Source: Streptomyces sp. NBC_00568
GTDB taxonomy: Bacteria > Actinomycetota > Actinomycetes > Streptomycetales > Streptomycetaceae
Assembly: GCF_026341855.1 (NCBI RefSeq)
Contig: NZ_JAPENW010000001.1
Span: 186,001 to 250,000, forward strand
Length of the DNA: 64,000 nucleotides
Direction of reading: 5' to 3'
Shown here: in pieces, positions 8,965 to 17,728 of the stretch
Layout: each line of letters opens with the position of its first letter
Position numbering within the stretch: the stretch's first letter is position 1
Notes under the pieces: model-generated
Databases searched by the model: none
Told to the model about the DNA's origin: nothing
What the model saw: only the letters and a program-made list of their open reading frames with translations
Made by a program: the position numbers and the translations under genes

Positions 8965-10650
8965 ATGAGTCACCCGCACCCCGACCTGAAAACCGCCCCG
9001 CCCCTTCCCGAAGGAGGACTGCGGGTCATCGCCCTGGGCGGCCTGGGTGAGATCGGCCGCAACATGACCGTCTTCGAGCACGCGGGCAAACTGCTCATCG
9101 TCGACTGCGGCGTGCTGTTCCCCGAGGAGACCCAGCCCGGCGTGGACGTCATCCTGCCGGACTTCACCTCGATCCGGGACCGGCTGGACGACATCGTGGC
9201 CGTGGTACTCACCCACGGCCACGAGGACCACATCGGCGGCGTGCCGTACCTGCTGCGCGAGCGGTCCGACATTCCCGTCGTCGGCTCCAAGCTGACGCTT
9301 GCGTTCCTGGAGGCCAAGCTCAAGGAACACGGCATCCGGCCGCGCACGGTGCGGGTGCGGGAGGGCGACCGGCGCAGCTTCGGGCCCTTCGACTGCGAGT
9401 TCGTGGCGGTCAACCACTCCATCCCGGACGGCCTCGCGGTCGCGATCCGCACCGGCGCCGGGATGGTGCTGCATACCGGCGACTTCAAGATGGACCAGTT
9501 CCCTCTCGACGACCGCATCACCGATCTGCGTGCCTTCGCCCGCCTCGGCGAGGAGGGCGTGGACCTGTTCCTCACCGACTCCACCAACGCCGAAGTACCC
9601 GGCTTCACCACCTCCGAGCGTGAGCTGAACCCGGCGATCGAGCAGGTGCTGCGCACCGCGCCGCGCCGGGTCATCGTCTCCAGCTTCGCCAGCCATGTGC
9701 ACCGCATCCAGCAGGTCCTGGACGCCGCCCACCAGCACGGCCGTAAGGTCGCCTTCGTAGGCCGGTCGATGGTCCGCAACATGGGCATCGCCCGTGACCT
9801 GGGCTATCTGAAGATCCCGTCCGGTCTGGTCGTGAGCACGAAGGAGCTGGAGAAGCTCCCGGACCACAAGATCACTCTGGTGTGCACAGGCTCCCAGGGC
9901 GAACCGATGGCCGCGCTGTCACGGATGGCCAACCGCGACCACCAGATCCGCATCGGCAAGGGCGACACCGTCCTGCTCGCCAGCTCTCTCATCCCCGGCA
10001 ACGAGAGCGCCATCTACCGGGTGATCAACGGACTCACCCGGTGGGGCGCCCACGTGGTCCACAAGGGCAACGCCAAGGTCCACGTCTCCGGGCACGCCAG
10101 CGCCGGCGAACTCGCCTACTGCTACAACATCGTCAAACCCCGCAACGTCATGCCCGTGCACGGCGAATGGCGCCACCTGCGGGCCAATGGCGACCTCGCC
10201 ATCCGTACCGGCGTCGACCCGGACCGGGTCGTCATCGCCGAGGACGGCGTCGTCGTCGACCTCGTCGACGGCCGCGCGTCCATCACCGGGAAGGTCCCCG
10301 CCGGCAACGTCTACGTCGACGGCATGGAAGTCGGCGGCGCCACCGAAGCGTCCCTCAAGGACCGCCTCACCCTCGCCGCCGAAGGCGTGGTCACGGTAGT
10401 GGCGATCGTCGACGCGGACACCGGCGCCCTCGCCGAGGCCCCCGACTTCCTGGCCCGCGGCTTCGTCCACGACGACACCACCTTCGAGCCGGTCATCCCA
10501 GTCATCGAGAAGACCCTGGCCACCGCGGCCGAGGAAGGCGTCGGGGACGCGCACCAACTCGAACAGCTCCTCGCCCGCGCCGTGGCGAACTGGGCGTTCC
10601 GCACCCACCGCCGCAAGCCCCTCATCATCCCCGTCATCATCTACGCCTGA
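8965..10650 (+). CDS. rnj: Ribonuclease J-type metallo-beta-lactamase RNase
   Basis: A 561-residue RNase J, an RNA endonuclease and 5'-3' exonuclease that acts in mRNA decay and rRNA maturation. The start at 8965 matches the usual MSHPHP-type N-terminus of actinomycete RNase J; ATG at 8926 is an in-frame alternative. The metallo-beta-lactamase core shows GGLGEIGRNM (about 20-29), the zinc-binding motif LTHGHEDHIGG (about 83-93), then the beta-CASP motifs SSFASHVHRIQQ and the late zinc-region HVSGHAS. The protein is full length. It lies in the stress-gene block, so it may be an accessory paralogue of a housekeeping RNase J elsewhere; this cannot be tested here. Confidence 0.9.
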   Translation: MSHPHPDLKTAPPLPEGGLRVIALGGLGEIGRNMTVFEHAGKLLIVDCGVLFPEETQPGVDVILPDFTSIRDRLDDIVAVVLTHGHEDHIGGVPYLLRERSDIPVVGSKLTLAFLEAKLKEHGIRPRTVRVREGDRRSFGPFDCEFVAVNHSIPDGLAVAIRTGAGMVLHTGDFKMDQFPLDDRITDLRAFARLGEEGVDLFLTDSTNAEVPGFTTSERELNPAIEQVLRTAPRRVIVSSFASHVHRIQQVLDAAHQHGRKVAFVGRSMVRNMGIARDLGYLKIPSGLVVSTKELEKLPDHKITLVCTGSQGEPMAALSRMANRDHQIRIGKGDTVLLASSLIPGNESAIYRVINGLTRWGAHVVHKGNAKVHVSGHASAGELAYCYNIVKPRNVMPVHGEWRHLRANGDLAIRTGVDPDRVVIAEDGVVVDLVDGRASITGKVPAGNVYVDGMEVGGATEASLKDRLTLAAEGVVTVVAIVDADTGALAEAPDFLARGFVHDDTTFEPVIPVIEKTLATAAEEGVGDAHQLEQLLARAVANWAFRTHRRKPLIIPVIIYA

Positions 10651-11101
10651 GCCACAGCACGGCCCCCGGTTCCGGTCCCGGGGGTACCGAGGTCGGGCAC
10701 GGGAGTCAGCAGCCGCCTCGGGAGGCCGGGGTGGCAACACACTCCACATGATGAGCCATCGGGAAGATGTCGCCGAAGCCCACCCTGCGAGAACCAGCAG
10801 GTCAGGCATGGTTTATCGACACCGAGGAGCCGCCACCTTTCCGGCTGCGGCGGAAGCGGGTCATACAGCCCACAGACTGTCTCGAGAATGACAGTACGGA
10901 CTCGGAGGGTTCACGTCTCGGTGGGAACCCTCGGGGCGAATGGGGCTCCTTTGCCTGTGCCCAGGGGAGCGCGGAGAGGTCTCCGCAATGGGCAGTGATC
11001 GGGCCGATACGTAGTGGACAGCAGCCCCGGACCGAAACGGCCCCGCAGAGGGGGACTGCTCCGCGGGCGCGATTCAGTCCCTAGTGGCGCCGTCCTGGTG
11101 A
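10651..11101. other. Intergenic stretch, no supported gene
   Basis: No protein-like frame is seen. A GC-rich inverted repeat (CCCCCGG and CCCGGGGG around 10665-10690) shortly after the RNase J stop may act as its terminator. Confidence 0.45.
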
Positions 11102-11380
11102 TCAGCGGGCTGTGGAACTGGGGTTGGTGGCTGTTGAGGTGTCGGGGTGGAGGGTGAAGACTCGGTCCAGGCCGGCGATACGTAGGATCCGGGCGGTGTT
11201 GGCGGGGACTGCGGCCAGGGCCATGTCGCCGCTCTGTTCCGTAGCCAGGTTGCGTGTCGCCAGCAATGCGGTGATGCCGCTGGAGTCGCAGAATTCCAGG
11301 CCGGCCAGATCCAGGACCAGCAGTTGTCCACTGGCGAGGGTGAGGCGGTCCACGGCCTGGCGGAGTTCGGGTTCGTCGCC
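11102..11380 (-). pseudogene. STAS-domain anti-sigma factor antagonist, 5' end lost
   Basis: The reading frame carries the C-terminal three quarters of a SpoIIAA/RsbV-type STAS domain: ELRQAVDRL, then LVLDLAGLEFCDSSGITALL with the phosphorylatable serine in DSSG, then a helix and the final RIAGLDRVFTLHPD. In this family about 25-30 residues with the first two beta strands should precede it. Instead the frame runs into a transposase fragment at about 11380, and the residues upstream are not STAS-like. The protein would normally bind an anti-sigma kinase and free the sigma factor. Without its N-terminal strands it is probably non-functional. Confidence 0.75.
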
Positions 11381-11609
11381 CCAGCGTGATCGACACCGCA
11401 AGCTGCACCAGCGGCGCGGGCCGGTTCCGCTGACCAGGCCCGCCCACCGGCAACACCCTCGCCAACGCCTCGGCCAGTCCGACCCGGTCCGCACACCGCC
11501 GCAGCGGTGCCTCCCCGGCGTGTCCGACCAGTCCCTTGCCGTCGGCCCGCACGACCGGCCGCCGGTCCCACCCTGTACGCTCGGTCGCCAGAAAAATGCC
11601 TTGATCTTC
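11379..11609 (-). pseudogene. IS1380-family transposase, N-terminal fragment
   Basis: In a second minus-strand frame, about 75 residues match the start of IS1380-type DDE transposases: VVRADGKGLVGHAG, then DRVGLAEALARVLP and LVQLAVSITLG. In these transposases the text continues into a DGG motif and the catalytic domain; here it ends after ITLG, exactly where the STAS frame begins. No inverted repeat pair or remaining transposase domain is seen nearby, so this is a scar of an old insertion or recombination. Confidence 0.65.
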
Positions 11610-11760
11610 TGCCCGACACGTCCTCAACAAACGCATCCTTGCAGGTCAACGGCATCTTTCTACTGTCAGGGCGTCAGCCCGTCAATTCCGGTGAATAGCC
11701 AGGGCTGACGCAGACGCCGCCCGTCCGAACGCCCTGCCGCCGGAACCCGGACGCACCATC

Positions 11761-12096
11761 TCAGGACACGGGCGGACCGGACGGTCCGGCCGTCCGGCGA
11801 TGTTCGGCGTTGATGCGCTGGGCTTCTTCGAGTTGGTCTTCGAGGATGATGATGCGGCAGGCGGCCTCGATGGGGGTGCCGTTGTCGACGAGTTCGCGGG
11901 CGCGGGCGGCGATGCGCAGCTGGTAGCGGGAGTAGCGTCGATGGCCGCCCGCGGAGCGGAGCGGGGTGATGAGGCGGGCTTCGCCGAGGGCGCGGAGAAA
12001 GCCCTGGGTGGTGCCGAGCAACGCTGCGGCCCGGCCCATGGTGTAGGCGGGGTAGTCGTCGTCGTCAAGCCGGCCGAACGAGTCGTCTGCTGTCAC
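11761..12096 (-). CDS. MerR-type HTH regulator
   Basis: A 111-residue protein with an N-terminal winged helix-turn-helix: YTMGRAAALLGTTQGFLRAL (about 16-35), then SAGGHRRYSRYQL, the wing typical of MerR proteins. The C-terminal helix (about 75-105) is a short coiled coil with no cysteine set or effector domain, so it is not a classical metal sensor. The GTG at 12096 is preferred to the GTG two codons upstream because GGAGAGG sits five bases before it. Similar short MerR proteins occur with stress genes in streptomycetes; the target is unknown. Confidence 0.8.
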   Translation of the reverse strand: MTADDSFGRLDDDDYPAYTMGRAAALLGTTQGFLRALGEARLITPLRSAGGHRRYSRYQLRIAARARELVDNGTPIEAACRIIILEDQLEEAQRINAEHRRTAGPSGPPVS

Positions 12097-12122
12097 TTGC
12101 ACCTCTCCGAGAAACGCGTGGA

Positions 12123-12153
12123 GGGGCCCTGGCGCCAGTAGCGCCAGGGCCCC
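12123..12153. terminator. Perfect 13-bp hairpin upstream of the MerR gene
   Basis: GGGGCCCTGGCGC pairs perfectly with GCGCCAGGGCCCC around a five-base loop. It lies 26 bases upstream of the MerR start, so it either ends an unseen transcript or acts within the merR leader. Confidence 0.6.
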
Positions 12154-13225
12154 GAAGGAACAGCTACACCATCTGCCGGCCCTGATACTGCGCCGGCCTT
12201 CTGTTTCCGCACGCCCACCCGGGAAAGGGCGGGAAATGCGGGGATCGCGGTTGCTCGACCGGAGACCACCTCACTATCGATGTCCTGCGGTACCCGGGCT
12301 CTGCAATTCCGCCCGGGCGATCCTGATGGCGCTCGGCCCCTCCGTTCTTTCCCTCTGGGATCTACTCACTGCCGGTACTGCTCTACCGCGTACTGCTGGT
12401 GATGCGACCTGCTCGGTGACCTGAGGAAGCGCCACTCTTCGGCAGCCAGCCCCGTCGCCCGTCCTCCGACCACTGCTCTGGCTTAGAACCCCACTGCCGA
12501 ACCTCCCGGTGCGCGCGCCCGCAGCCGACGCCTTCACCGAGGAACCACTCACATACCTTCGCTGCTGGATACCGCGAACTGCACTAACGGGTACTGCAAC
12601 TTCAACTGCGGTCCTGCTCACGGCGGCCCCTGATCACTGCGGGCCGCCCGGTCCGGTCGTCAGCCCCGTCGCCGTCCTGCGACAACCCTGGCTCCGAAAC
12701 TCCACCACCGCACCGCCCTGCGCACTGCAACTACCTGTACCACTGCCTGGCAGTTCGTGTCTGCCAGGCCCGGCTGATCTCGGCTACGAGAGAAACCATA
12801 GCCAGACGATCTCCCAATGTCTACTCCAGCCAGCATAGATTTTTGTGCGTTCGGCGGGGAGGTAAGCGACCTCGACCGCGACGGAGGCTGGCACCCGTCT
12901 GCCAGGGCGAGAGGGCGAAAGGTCCGGGGCATGTGCAGCGGGCAGAAGAGCGTCGTCGCGCGATCCAAAAACCCTGGGACCCCAACGAAGAGCGTCAACG
13001 CCACAACCGCCATCTCACCCGCTGGCAAGCGAGGACCTCGGTATGCGGGCTTGGTGTGTCGGACGGACAAGGCGTACGGCCGCCGAGTCCGGGGCCGGAC
13101 GTTGGCGTCCGTTCAGGGGCTCTGTGGTGCAATGACACTGCCCGGCACCAGGCCCTGGCGCCGCCCCCTCGGCCCACTCGGCAGGGGGCACTGCGCTGGC
13201 GGGCAGCAAAGAGCGAGGAGTCACC
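12154..13225. other. 1.1-kb stretch without a supported gene
   Basis: Frames on both strands lack protein character and start sites. The stretch is somewhat less GC-rich than its surroundings and rich in CTGC/ACTG words. It presumably holds the promoter of the phosphatase gene at 13226. I see nothing else in it. Confidence 0.45.
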
Positions 13226-14542
13226 GTGACCGTATGCGGGCCTGGCGAAGAAGGCAGGCCGACCACTCGTCTTCCTGACAGCGACGGCGGCCGGGGCGGG
13301 GCGATGACCTTGGCGGGGACGCTGGCGGCGGCGGAGGCCACGGCGCCCGTGGAGTCGCTCGACGTGGTCGCGCGCATGCTCAAAGAGCGACTCGGGGCCG
13401 CGGCGGTGTCATTCCTGATCACCGACTTCAGCGGCGGCTCGGTCGTACGGCTGGGGGCGGCGGGCAGCGTCGAGACCGACGAGCCCGCGCGGCGCATCAC
13501 GTTGCGGGGCACCCTGTACGACGACGTGATCCGCACCCAGCGGCCGAGGGTGGAGGACAAGGGCGAGGGCGGTCTGGTGCGGCTCGTCGCCCCGGTGACC
13601 AACCGCGGGGACGCCATCGGGCTCCTGGAACTGTTCTTGCCCGTCGCGCCTGACGCGGAGGTGATGCAAGAGGTCAGCGAGACCGCGCACGCCCTGGCGT
13701 ACATCGTCATCGCGAACCGGTCCTTCACCGACGTGTACCAGTGGGGCCGCCGCACCGCACCGCTGAGCCTGGCCGCCGAGATCCAGTACAGGCTGCTCCC
13801 GGCATCACTGGCATGTGAGGCGGCGCAATTCGCGGTCGCCGGGGCGCTGGAGCCCGCCGACCACGTCGGAGGTGACACCTTCGACTACGTGATCGACCGG
13901 GACACCGTCCAGCTCTCCGTCACCGACGCCATGGGCCACGACGTCGACGCCGCACTCCTGGCAACTCTCCTGGTGGGCGCCCTGCGCCGGGCACGGCGGG
14001 CCAGTGCTGGCCTCGCCGAACAGGGCGATCAGGCCGATCAGGCCGCGCGCGAGCACGGCCGCCACGGCTACGTCACCGGGCAGCTCCTGCGCATCAGCCT
14101 GCTCGACGGCACCGCCGAGTTCATCAACGCCGGGCACCCCTGGCCACTGAGGATGCGGGACGGACAGGTGCGGGAGATCACTCCGAAGATCGATATGCCG
14201 TTCGGCTTCCACGCACCGCACAGCTACCGGGTCCAGTCGCTGGACCTGCGGCCGGGCGACCGGCTCGTGATGCTGACCGACGGCATGCTGGAGCGCAACG
14301 CCAACAGCCTCGATCTGCCGGACCTGATCGTCCGCACTCGCGCGCTGCATCCCCGCGAGGCCGCCCGCACCCTCATCGCCGCGGTCGTCGACGCCAACCA
14401 CGGTCACCTGCAGGACGACGCGACCGTCATGTGCCTCGACTGGCACGGCATCGGCCACTCCCATCGGGACGCCGACACCGGCGCCAACCTCGCCGACGCC
14501 TCCGCCCCGTCGCCAACGGGGCCGACCACTCCTGGGCGATGA
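13226..14542 (+). CDS. GAF + SpoIIE-type PP2C serine phosphatase
   Basis: A 438-residue protein starting at GTG after GAGGAG. Residues about 30-165 look like a GAF-type sensor domain (LITDFSGGSVVRLG ... LVAPVTNRGDAIGLLEL). Residues about 185-415 are a SpoIIE/RsbU phosphatase: the metal-binding aspartates are visible in GGDTFDYV, TDAMGHDVDAALLA, MLTDGMLERN and LQDDATVMCL. Such enzymes dephosphorylate STAS antagonists so that they release a SigB-type sigma factor. That fits the sigma gene at 20713. The nearby STAS gene is truncated, so this enzyme's partner must be elsewhere or absent. Confidence 0.88.
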   Translation: MTVCGPGEEGRPTTRLPDSDGGRGGAMTLAGTLAAAEATAPVESLDVVARMLKERLGAAAVSFLITDFSGGSVVRLGAAGSVETDEPARRITLRGTLYDDVIRTQRPRVEDKGEGGLVRLVAPVTNRGDAIGLLELFLPVAPDAEVMQEVSETAHALAYIVIANRSFTDVYQWGRRTAPLSLAAEIQYRLLPASLACEAAQFAVAGALEPADHVGGDTFDYVIDRDTVQLSVTDAMGHDVDAALLATLLVGALRRARRASAGLAEQGDQADQAAREHGRHGYVTGQLLRISLLDGTAEFINAGHPWPLRMRDGQVREITPKIDMPFGFHAPHSYRVQSLDLRPGDRLVMLTDGMLERNANSLDLPDLIVRTRALHPREAARTLIAAVVDANHGHLQDDATVMCLDWHGIGHSHRDADTGANLADASAPSPTGPTTPGR

Positions 14543-14708
14543 CCTTGAGACCGCTCCGCTCCCCCGCTTCGGGCGGCCCTTGGACCGCGGTGCGGAGGAG
14601 CGGACGGCTTTCGCGCGCGGCGCGATGCCTCGACGGCCGCCCTGCCCGTCGCGGCCCGGCACGCGGCAACGTGCGTGACCAGCGGCCCTGGCCAAAACGT
14701 TGTCGCGG

Positions 14709-15485
14709 TCAGTAGACGGCCAGGGAGATGGCGATGTAGTGCGCCGTGAAGGCCGCCACGGTCAGGGCGTGGAACACCTCGTGGAAGCCGAACCAGCGCG
14801 GTGAGGGATCGGGGCGCTGCAGACCATAGACGACCGCGCCCGCGCTGTAGAGGAGACCGCCGGCCACGACCAGGGTGAGTACGGCCACTCCGCCGGTGTG
14901 CAGGAAGTCGGGCAGGTAGCGCACCGGTGCCCACCCCAGCGCCAGGTAGCACGGGGTGTACAGCCAGCGCGGAGCTCCCACCCACAAGACCCGGAAGGCG
15001 ATGCCGACCAGTGCGCCCGCCCACACGACCCACAGCAGCACGGACCGCTGGCCCGGCGGGAGAAGGACCACCGCAAGAGGCGTGCAGGTGCCGGCGATGA
15101 TCAGGAAGATGTTGGCGTGGTCGAGACGCCGCAGGACCGCCTCGCCGCGCGGCCCCCAGGTGCCACGGTGGTAGACGGCGCTCGTCGCGAACAGCATCCA
15201 GGCGGTGACCGCGTACACGGCGCAGGCCACGGCTGCCTGCGGGGTGCGGGCCAGACAGATGAGCACGATGCCCGCGATCAGTGCGGCGGGGACCATCCCG
15301 GCATGCAGCCAGCCCCGCAGCCTCGGCTTGATCGGTTCTGCCAGATCGGCCGCCCGCTCCACCAGAGCGGCAACCGAGTGCCCGCTCTCCCCATCTTGTG
15401 ATCCGCAGGGCAGCCCGTCTTCATGGTGTTCTCCACGCGCTGCGGCGGCGTACATGTATTCGGCTTCAGCGGCGTCGTGCGACAC
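14709..15485 (-). CDS. Hemolysin III / PAQR-family membrane protein
   Basis: About 258 residues with seven membrane helices. The family metal-site motifs are present: SAVYHR after helix 2, LDHANIFLIIAGTCTP, and FHEVFHALTVAAFTAHY at the end. Members are membrane proteins linked to lipid homeostasis and, in some species, to cytolysis. The GTG at 15485 is chosen because GGGAGG lies ten bases upstream; ATG at 15530 is an alternative with no clear site. An acidic N-terminal extension of about 50 residues is longer than usual. Confidence 0.82.
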   Translation of the reverse strand: MSHDAAEAEYMYAAAARGEHHEDGLPCGSQDGESGHSVAALVERAADLAEPIKPRLRGWLHAGMVPAALIAGIVLICLARTPQAAVACAVYAVTAWMLFATSAVYHRGTWGPRGEAVLRRLDHANIFLIIAGTCTPLAVVLLPPGQRSVLLWVVWAGALVGIAFRVLWVGAPRWLYTPCYLALGWAPVRYLPDFLHTGGVAVLTLVVAGGLLYSAGAVVYGLQRPDPSPRWFGFHEVFHALTVAAFTAHYIAISLAVY

Positions 15486-15744
15486 GGCTTCTCGTCCTCC
15501 CTCGGACTCCTGGGCATCACCGGTGATCATGCAGCCATGCTAAAGACCTCGCCCAGACAGTTTCTGCAAGGCCGGTCTCGAAACAGCCAGGCCGCGTCGC
15601 CGGAAATGGGTCACTTCGCCGCCGTGTGAACTCCGGCCCGTTGCCGCTGCCGCCCTGGGCTCGAAGCGGAATAGATCAGTTGCTCATGGGAACGATCAGA
15701 GCTCCCGAGCGGGTATCCCCGCTCCCTGCGCGCAAGGATCGCCG

Positions 15745-16305
15745 ATGCTTCCTGAGGTCCGCCCCCACCTGTCCGGCCCCCTCGCCGACCAGTTGGAACA
15801 CCAACTGGGTCTGCCTCCGCAACGGGAAGCCGGCGATCTCGATGTGCAGCACGTCGCCGGCATCGCCGTCGTCGCAGCCGCCCACTCCGATGGGTATGCG
15901 GCCACCGGTCACCTCTTGGGGCTGCTGGCCGCGCTGCCTGCCCCCACCAAGGCAGGAGAACGCTTCTGGTCGGAGCTGTGGAGGTCTTCGGGCACCGCGT
16001 ACCTGCTGCCTGCCAACATCAAGGCTGCGGTGCTGCGTTCCCTGGCGGGAGAAGGAATCGTGCTGGCCCGACAGATCCTGTCGGCTGTCGATGAGATGAC
16101 CCCGCCCCAGCGCGTCGCAGCCGGGGAGGTGATCGGTCAGGCCCTCGCCGAGTCCGACCACTTTCCCGACCTCAAGACACAGGTCATCGGAGAACTATGG
16201 CTCCGTGACCTCGAACTCACCGCCTGGCGCGTCCTGCACGCAGACCGCAGGTCCGACGATCCGACAGGACGCAAAGCATTCCTCGACGCCTGGAGCAGGG
16301 TCTGA
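15745..16305 (+). CDS. Hypothetical helical protein
   Basis: A 186-residue protein, ATG preceded by AAGGA. It has no membrane segment or signal peptide and is predicted to be mostly alpha-helical (for example RVAAGEVIGQALAES). I do not recognise a family. It stands alone, divergent from the hemolysin III gene and 150 bases before the next small gene. Codon use and third-position GC look coding throughout. Confidence 0.65.
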   Translation: MLPEVRPHLSGPLADQLEHQLGLPPQREAGDLDVQHVAGIAVVAAAHSDGYAATGHLLGLLAALPAPTKAGERFWSELWRSSGTAYLLPANIKAAVLRSLAGEGIVLARQILSAVDEMTPPQRVAAGEVIGQALAESDHFPDLKTQVIGELWLRDLELTAWRVLHADRRSDDPTGRKAFLDAWSRV

Positions 16306-16443
16306 GCTTCAGCGCTTGCTTGTCGTGATGGGTGAACAGTTCCAGCAGGGCTCGGACGGGCACGCGTGCGTCTGCAGGATGGCGGACGGTCCGTCCAGGC
16401 AGCACCTCCCGCACACCGGGGGAACCTCAGGGTGGCCAGTAAA

Positions 16444-16449
16444 TATAAT
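16444..16449 (+). promoter_or_regulatory. TATAAT -10 element placed for leaderless transcription
   Basis: A perfect TATAAT sits six bases before the ATG at 16456, within an unusually AT-rich run. Transcription would start at or next to the ATG, so the mRNA would be leaderless. No good -35 is visible at 16421-16426. Confidence 0.55.
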
Positions 16450-16455
16450 CGGCCC

Positions 16456-16812
16456 ATGTCGAAGCCTGACGAGCTGCTCGTTGACGTCGCCGCCCTGGTG
16501 GAGTCCGGGCAGAGCAACCAGATGTCCCTGACCGTGGTCACCGGTGGTGCCGTCATCACCGGCCGACTGGCTCCCGAAGCCGTGTGGAGGCGGAGGGTGT
16601 CGGACGTGCTGACGGATTCCGCCCGCCTGGGAGAATTCTCAGCCGTCTTCGACACCCCCGCGAAGAACGGGCCGCCCACGCATCTGCACTTCCATGTCGC
16701 CCGGATCCTGCAGGGCACGGTGGGGATCCCGGAGACGGGCGGGATGTACCGCGTGGCGATCGCCGACGTCGGCGCCTGGACCGTGGGCGACTTCAGCTAT
16801 TCCGACCACTGA
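16456..16812 (+). CDS. Hypothetical 118-residue protein, probably leaderless
   Basis: The start at MSKPDELLVD has no ribosome binding site but lies right after a TATAAT box. The protein appears to be an alpha/beta or small beta-barrel fold: LTVVTGGAVITGRL and HLHFHVARILQG suggest alternating strands. No catalytic motif or membrane segment is seen. It ends before a strong bidirectional terminator. Not recognised. Confidence 0.65.
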   Translation: MSKPDELLVDVAALVESGQSNQMSLTVVTGGAVITGRLAPEAVWRRRVSDVLTDSARLGEFSAVFDTPAKNGPPTHLHFHVARILQGTVGIPETGGMYRVAIADVGAWTVGDFSYSDH

Positions 16813-16840
16813 GCACCACTGCGACGGGAACCCGTTGCAA

Positions 16841-16884
16841 GCAGTGTGGGCCCGGCCGGCACATGCCGGCCAGGCCCACACTGC
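16841..16884. terminator. Long bidirectional terminator between convergent genes
   Basis: GCAGTGTGGGCC and CGGCCGGC pair with GCCGGCC and GGCCCACACTGC around an ACAT loop, with one unpaired base. It lies between the ends of the genes at 16812 (plus) and 16919 (minus). Confidence 0.8.
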
Positions 16885-16918
16885 TGTTCAGGTGTCGGCT
16901 TCGTGCCTGTTCCCTCGG

Positions 16919-17227
16919 TCAGACGGACACGGGAGTGCCGAGCGTCGCGGAAGCGTGCTGGAGCGGGCTGAGGATGCGTACGGGTGCGCCCTCGGGGAGG
17001 GTGCGGCAGGTGAAGCCGAGCTGCGTCATGGCCCGCAGGACTTCGCCGGCGCTGAAATCACGGCGGTCCTGGCGAGTGATGACCTGGCCGACCTGTTTGA
17101 CGGGGTAGTGGCGGCGGCCGATGATCACGGATTCGCCGGTACCCAGTTCGGGCTTGATGCCCTTCATCGATTCCAGCACGCCGCTCTTGGTGAGCTCGAA
17201 GGGGAAGCGGGCGATGACACAGCGCAT
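16919..17227 (-). CDS. Small SCO5918-like hypothetical protein in the helicase operon
   Basis: A 102-residue protein; ATG preceded by GAGGTCAC. It begins RCVIARFPFELTKSGVLESMKG and contains GESVIIGRRHYPVKQVGQVIT, a small alpha/beta domain. I recall similar proteins beside DEAD-box helicases in Streptomyces, which fits its place 50 bases after the CBS gene and downstream of the helicase. No catalytic residues are evident. It may be an RNA- or ribosome-associated cold-shock accessory protein, but that is inference from context. Confidence 0.7.
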   Translation of the reverse strand: MRCVIARFPFELTKSGVLESMKGIKPELGTGESVIIGRRHYPVKQVGQVITRQDRRDFSAGEVLRAMTQLGFTCRTLPEGAPVRILSPLQHASATLGTPVSV

Positions 17228-17277
17228 GTGACCTCACAGAGAGAAGAGGGAGAACGGCCCGGCCAGGGTGAGACGGT

Positions 17278-17682
17278 TCAGCGGGAGAGGGCGAGGACGC
17301 CCAGAGCGCTGCCTTGCCCGTCGACCACCGGCAGGGCACCGAGCCGGCGGGAGCGCATCGCGTGCTCGGCTTCGGCCGTCGTGGCCACGGATGTAGTGAA
17401 CGACCCGTGGTCGCCGAGGATTTCGCGCAGGCGGACGCGGTCCGTGTAGGCGGAGCTGTCGCGGACGGCGGTGAGTTCGGTCCGGGTGACCAGGCCGGTG
17501 CACTGGCCGTCCTGGTCACAGACGACCAGCCGACCCGTGTGTGCGGCGGCCATGACCGACAGCGCCACCTCGACACTCATGTCGTCACAGACCTGCGGTC
17601 CGGCCGCGTCCATGACCTCAGCCACCGTCCTGTGCCCGGGGTCGGCGCTCGCCGGGCGGGGCTGCATCTGAACCAGCGTCAC
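17278..17682 (-). CDS. CBS-domain pair protein
   Basis: The GTG at 17682 has a perfect AGGAGG six bases upstream, giving 134 residues. Two CBS motifs are visible: TVAEVMDAAGPQVCDDMSVE...GRLVVCDQDGQCTGLVT (about 15-65) and a second half ending LGALPVVDGQGSALGVLAL (about 105-134). CBS pairs bind adenine nucleotides and report energy state. The gene starts 46 bases after the helicase stop and is followed by a small gene, so all three are likely one transcript. Confidence 0.85.
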   Translation of the reverse strand: MTLVQMQPRPASADPGHRTVAEVMDAAGPQVCDDMSVEVALSVMAAAHTGRLVVCDQDGQCTGLVTRTELTAVRDSSAYTDRVRLREILGDHGSFTTSVATTAEAEHAMRSRRLGALPVVDGQGSALGVLALSR

Positions 17683-17728
17683 AAGGTGCCTCCTGCAGAG
17701 ATGGGTCAGCTTCCTGATCACGAAGGTT

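Noticed and set aside
10767..11084. 105-codon plus-strand frame between RNase J and the STAS remnant
   Set aside because: No start signal or protein pattern; composition is like the surrounding non-coding DNA.
12236..13278. Several small frames in the gap before the phosphatase gene
   Set aside because: No ribosome binding sites, no domains and atypical composition.
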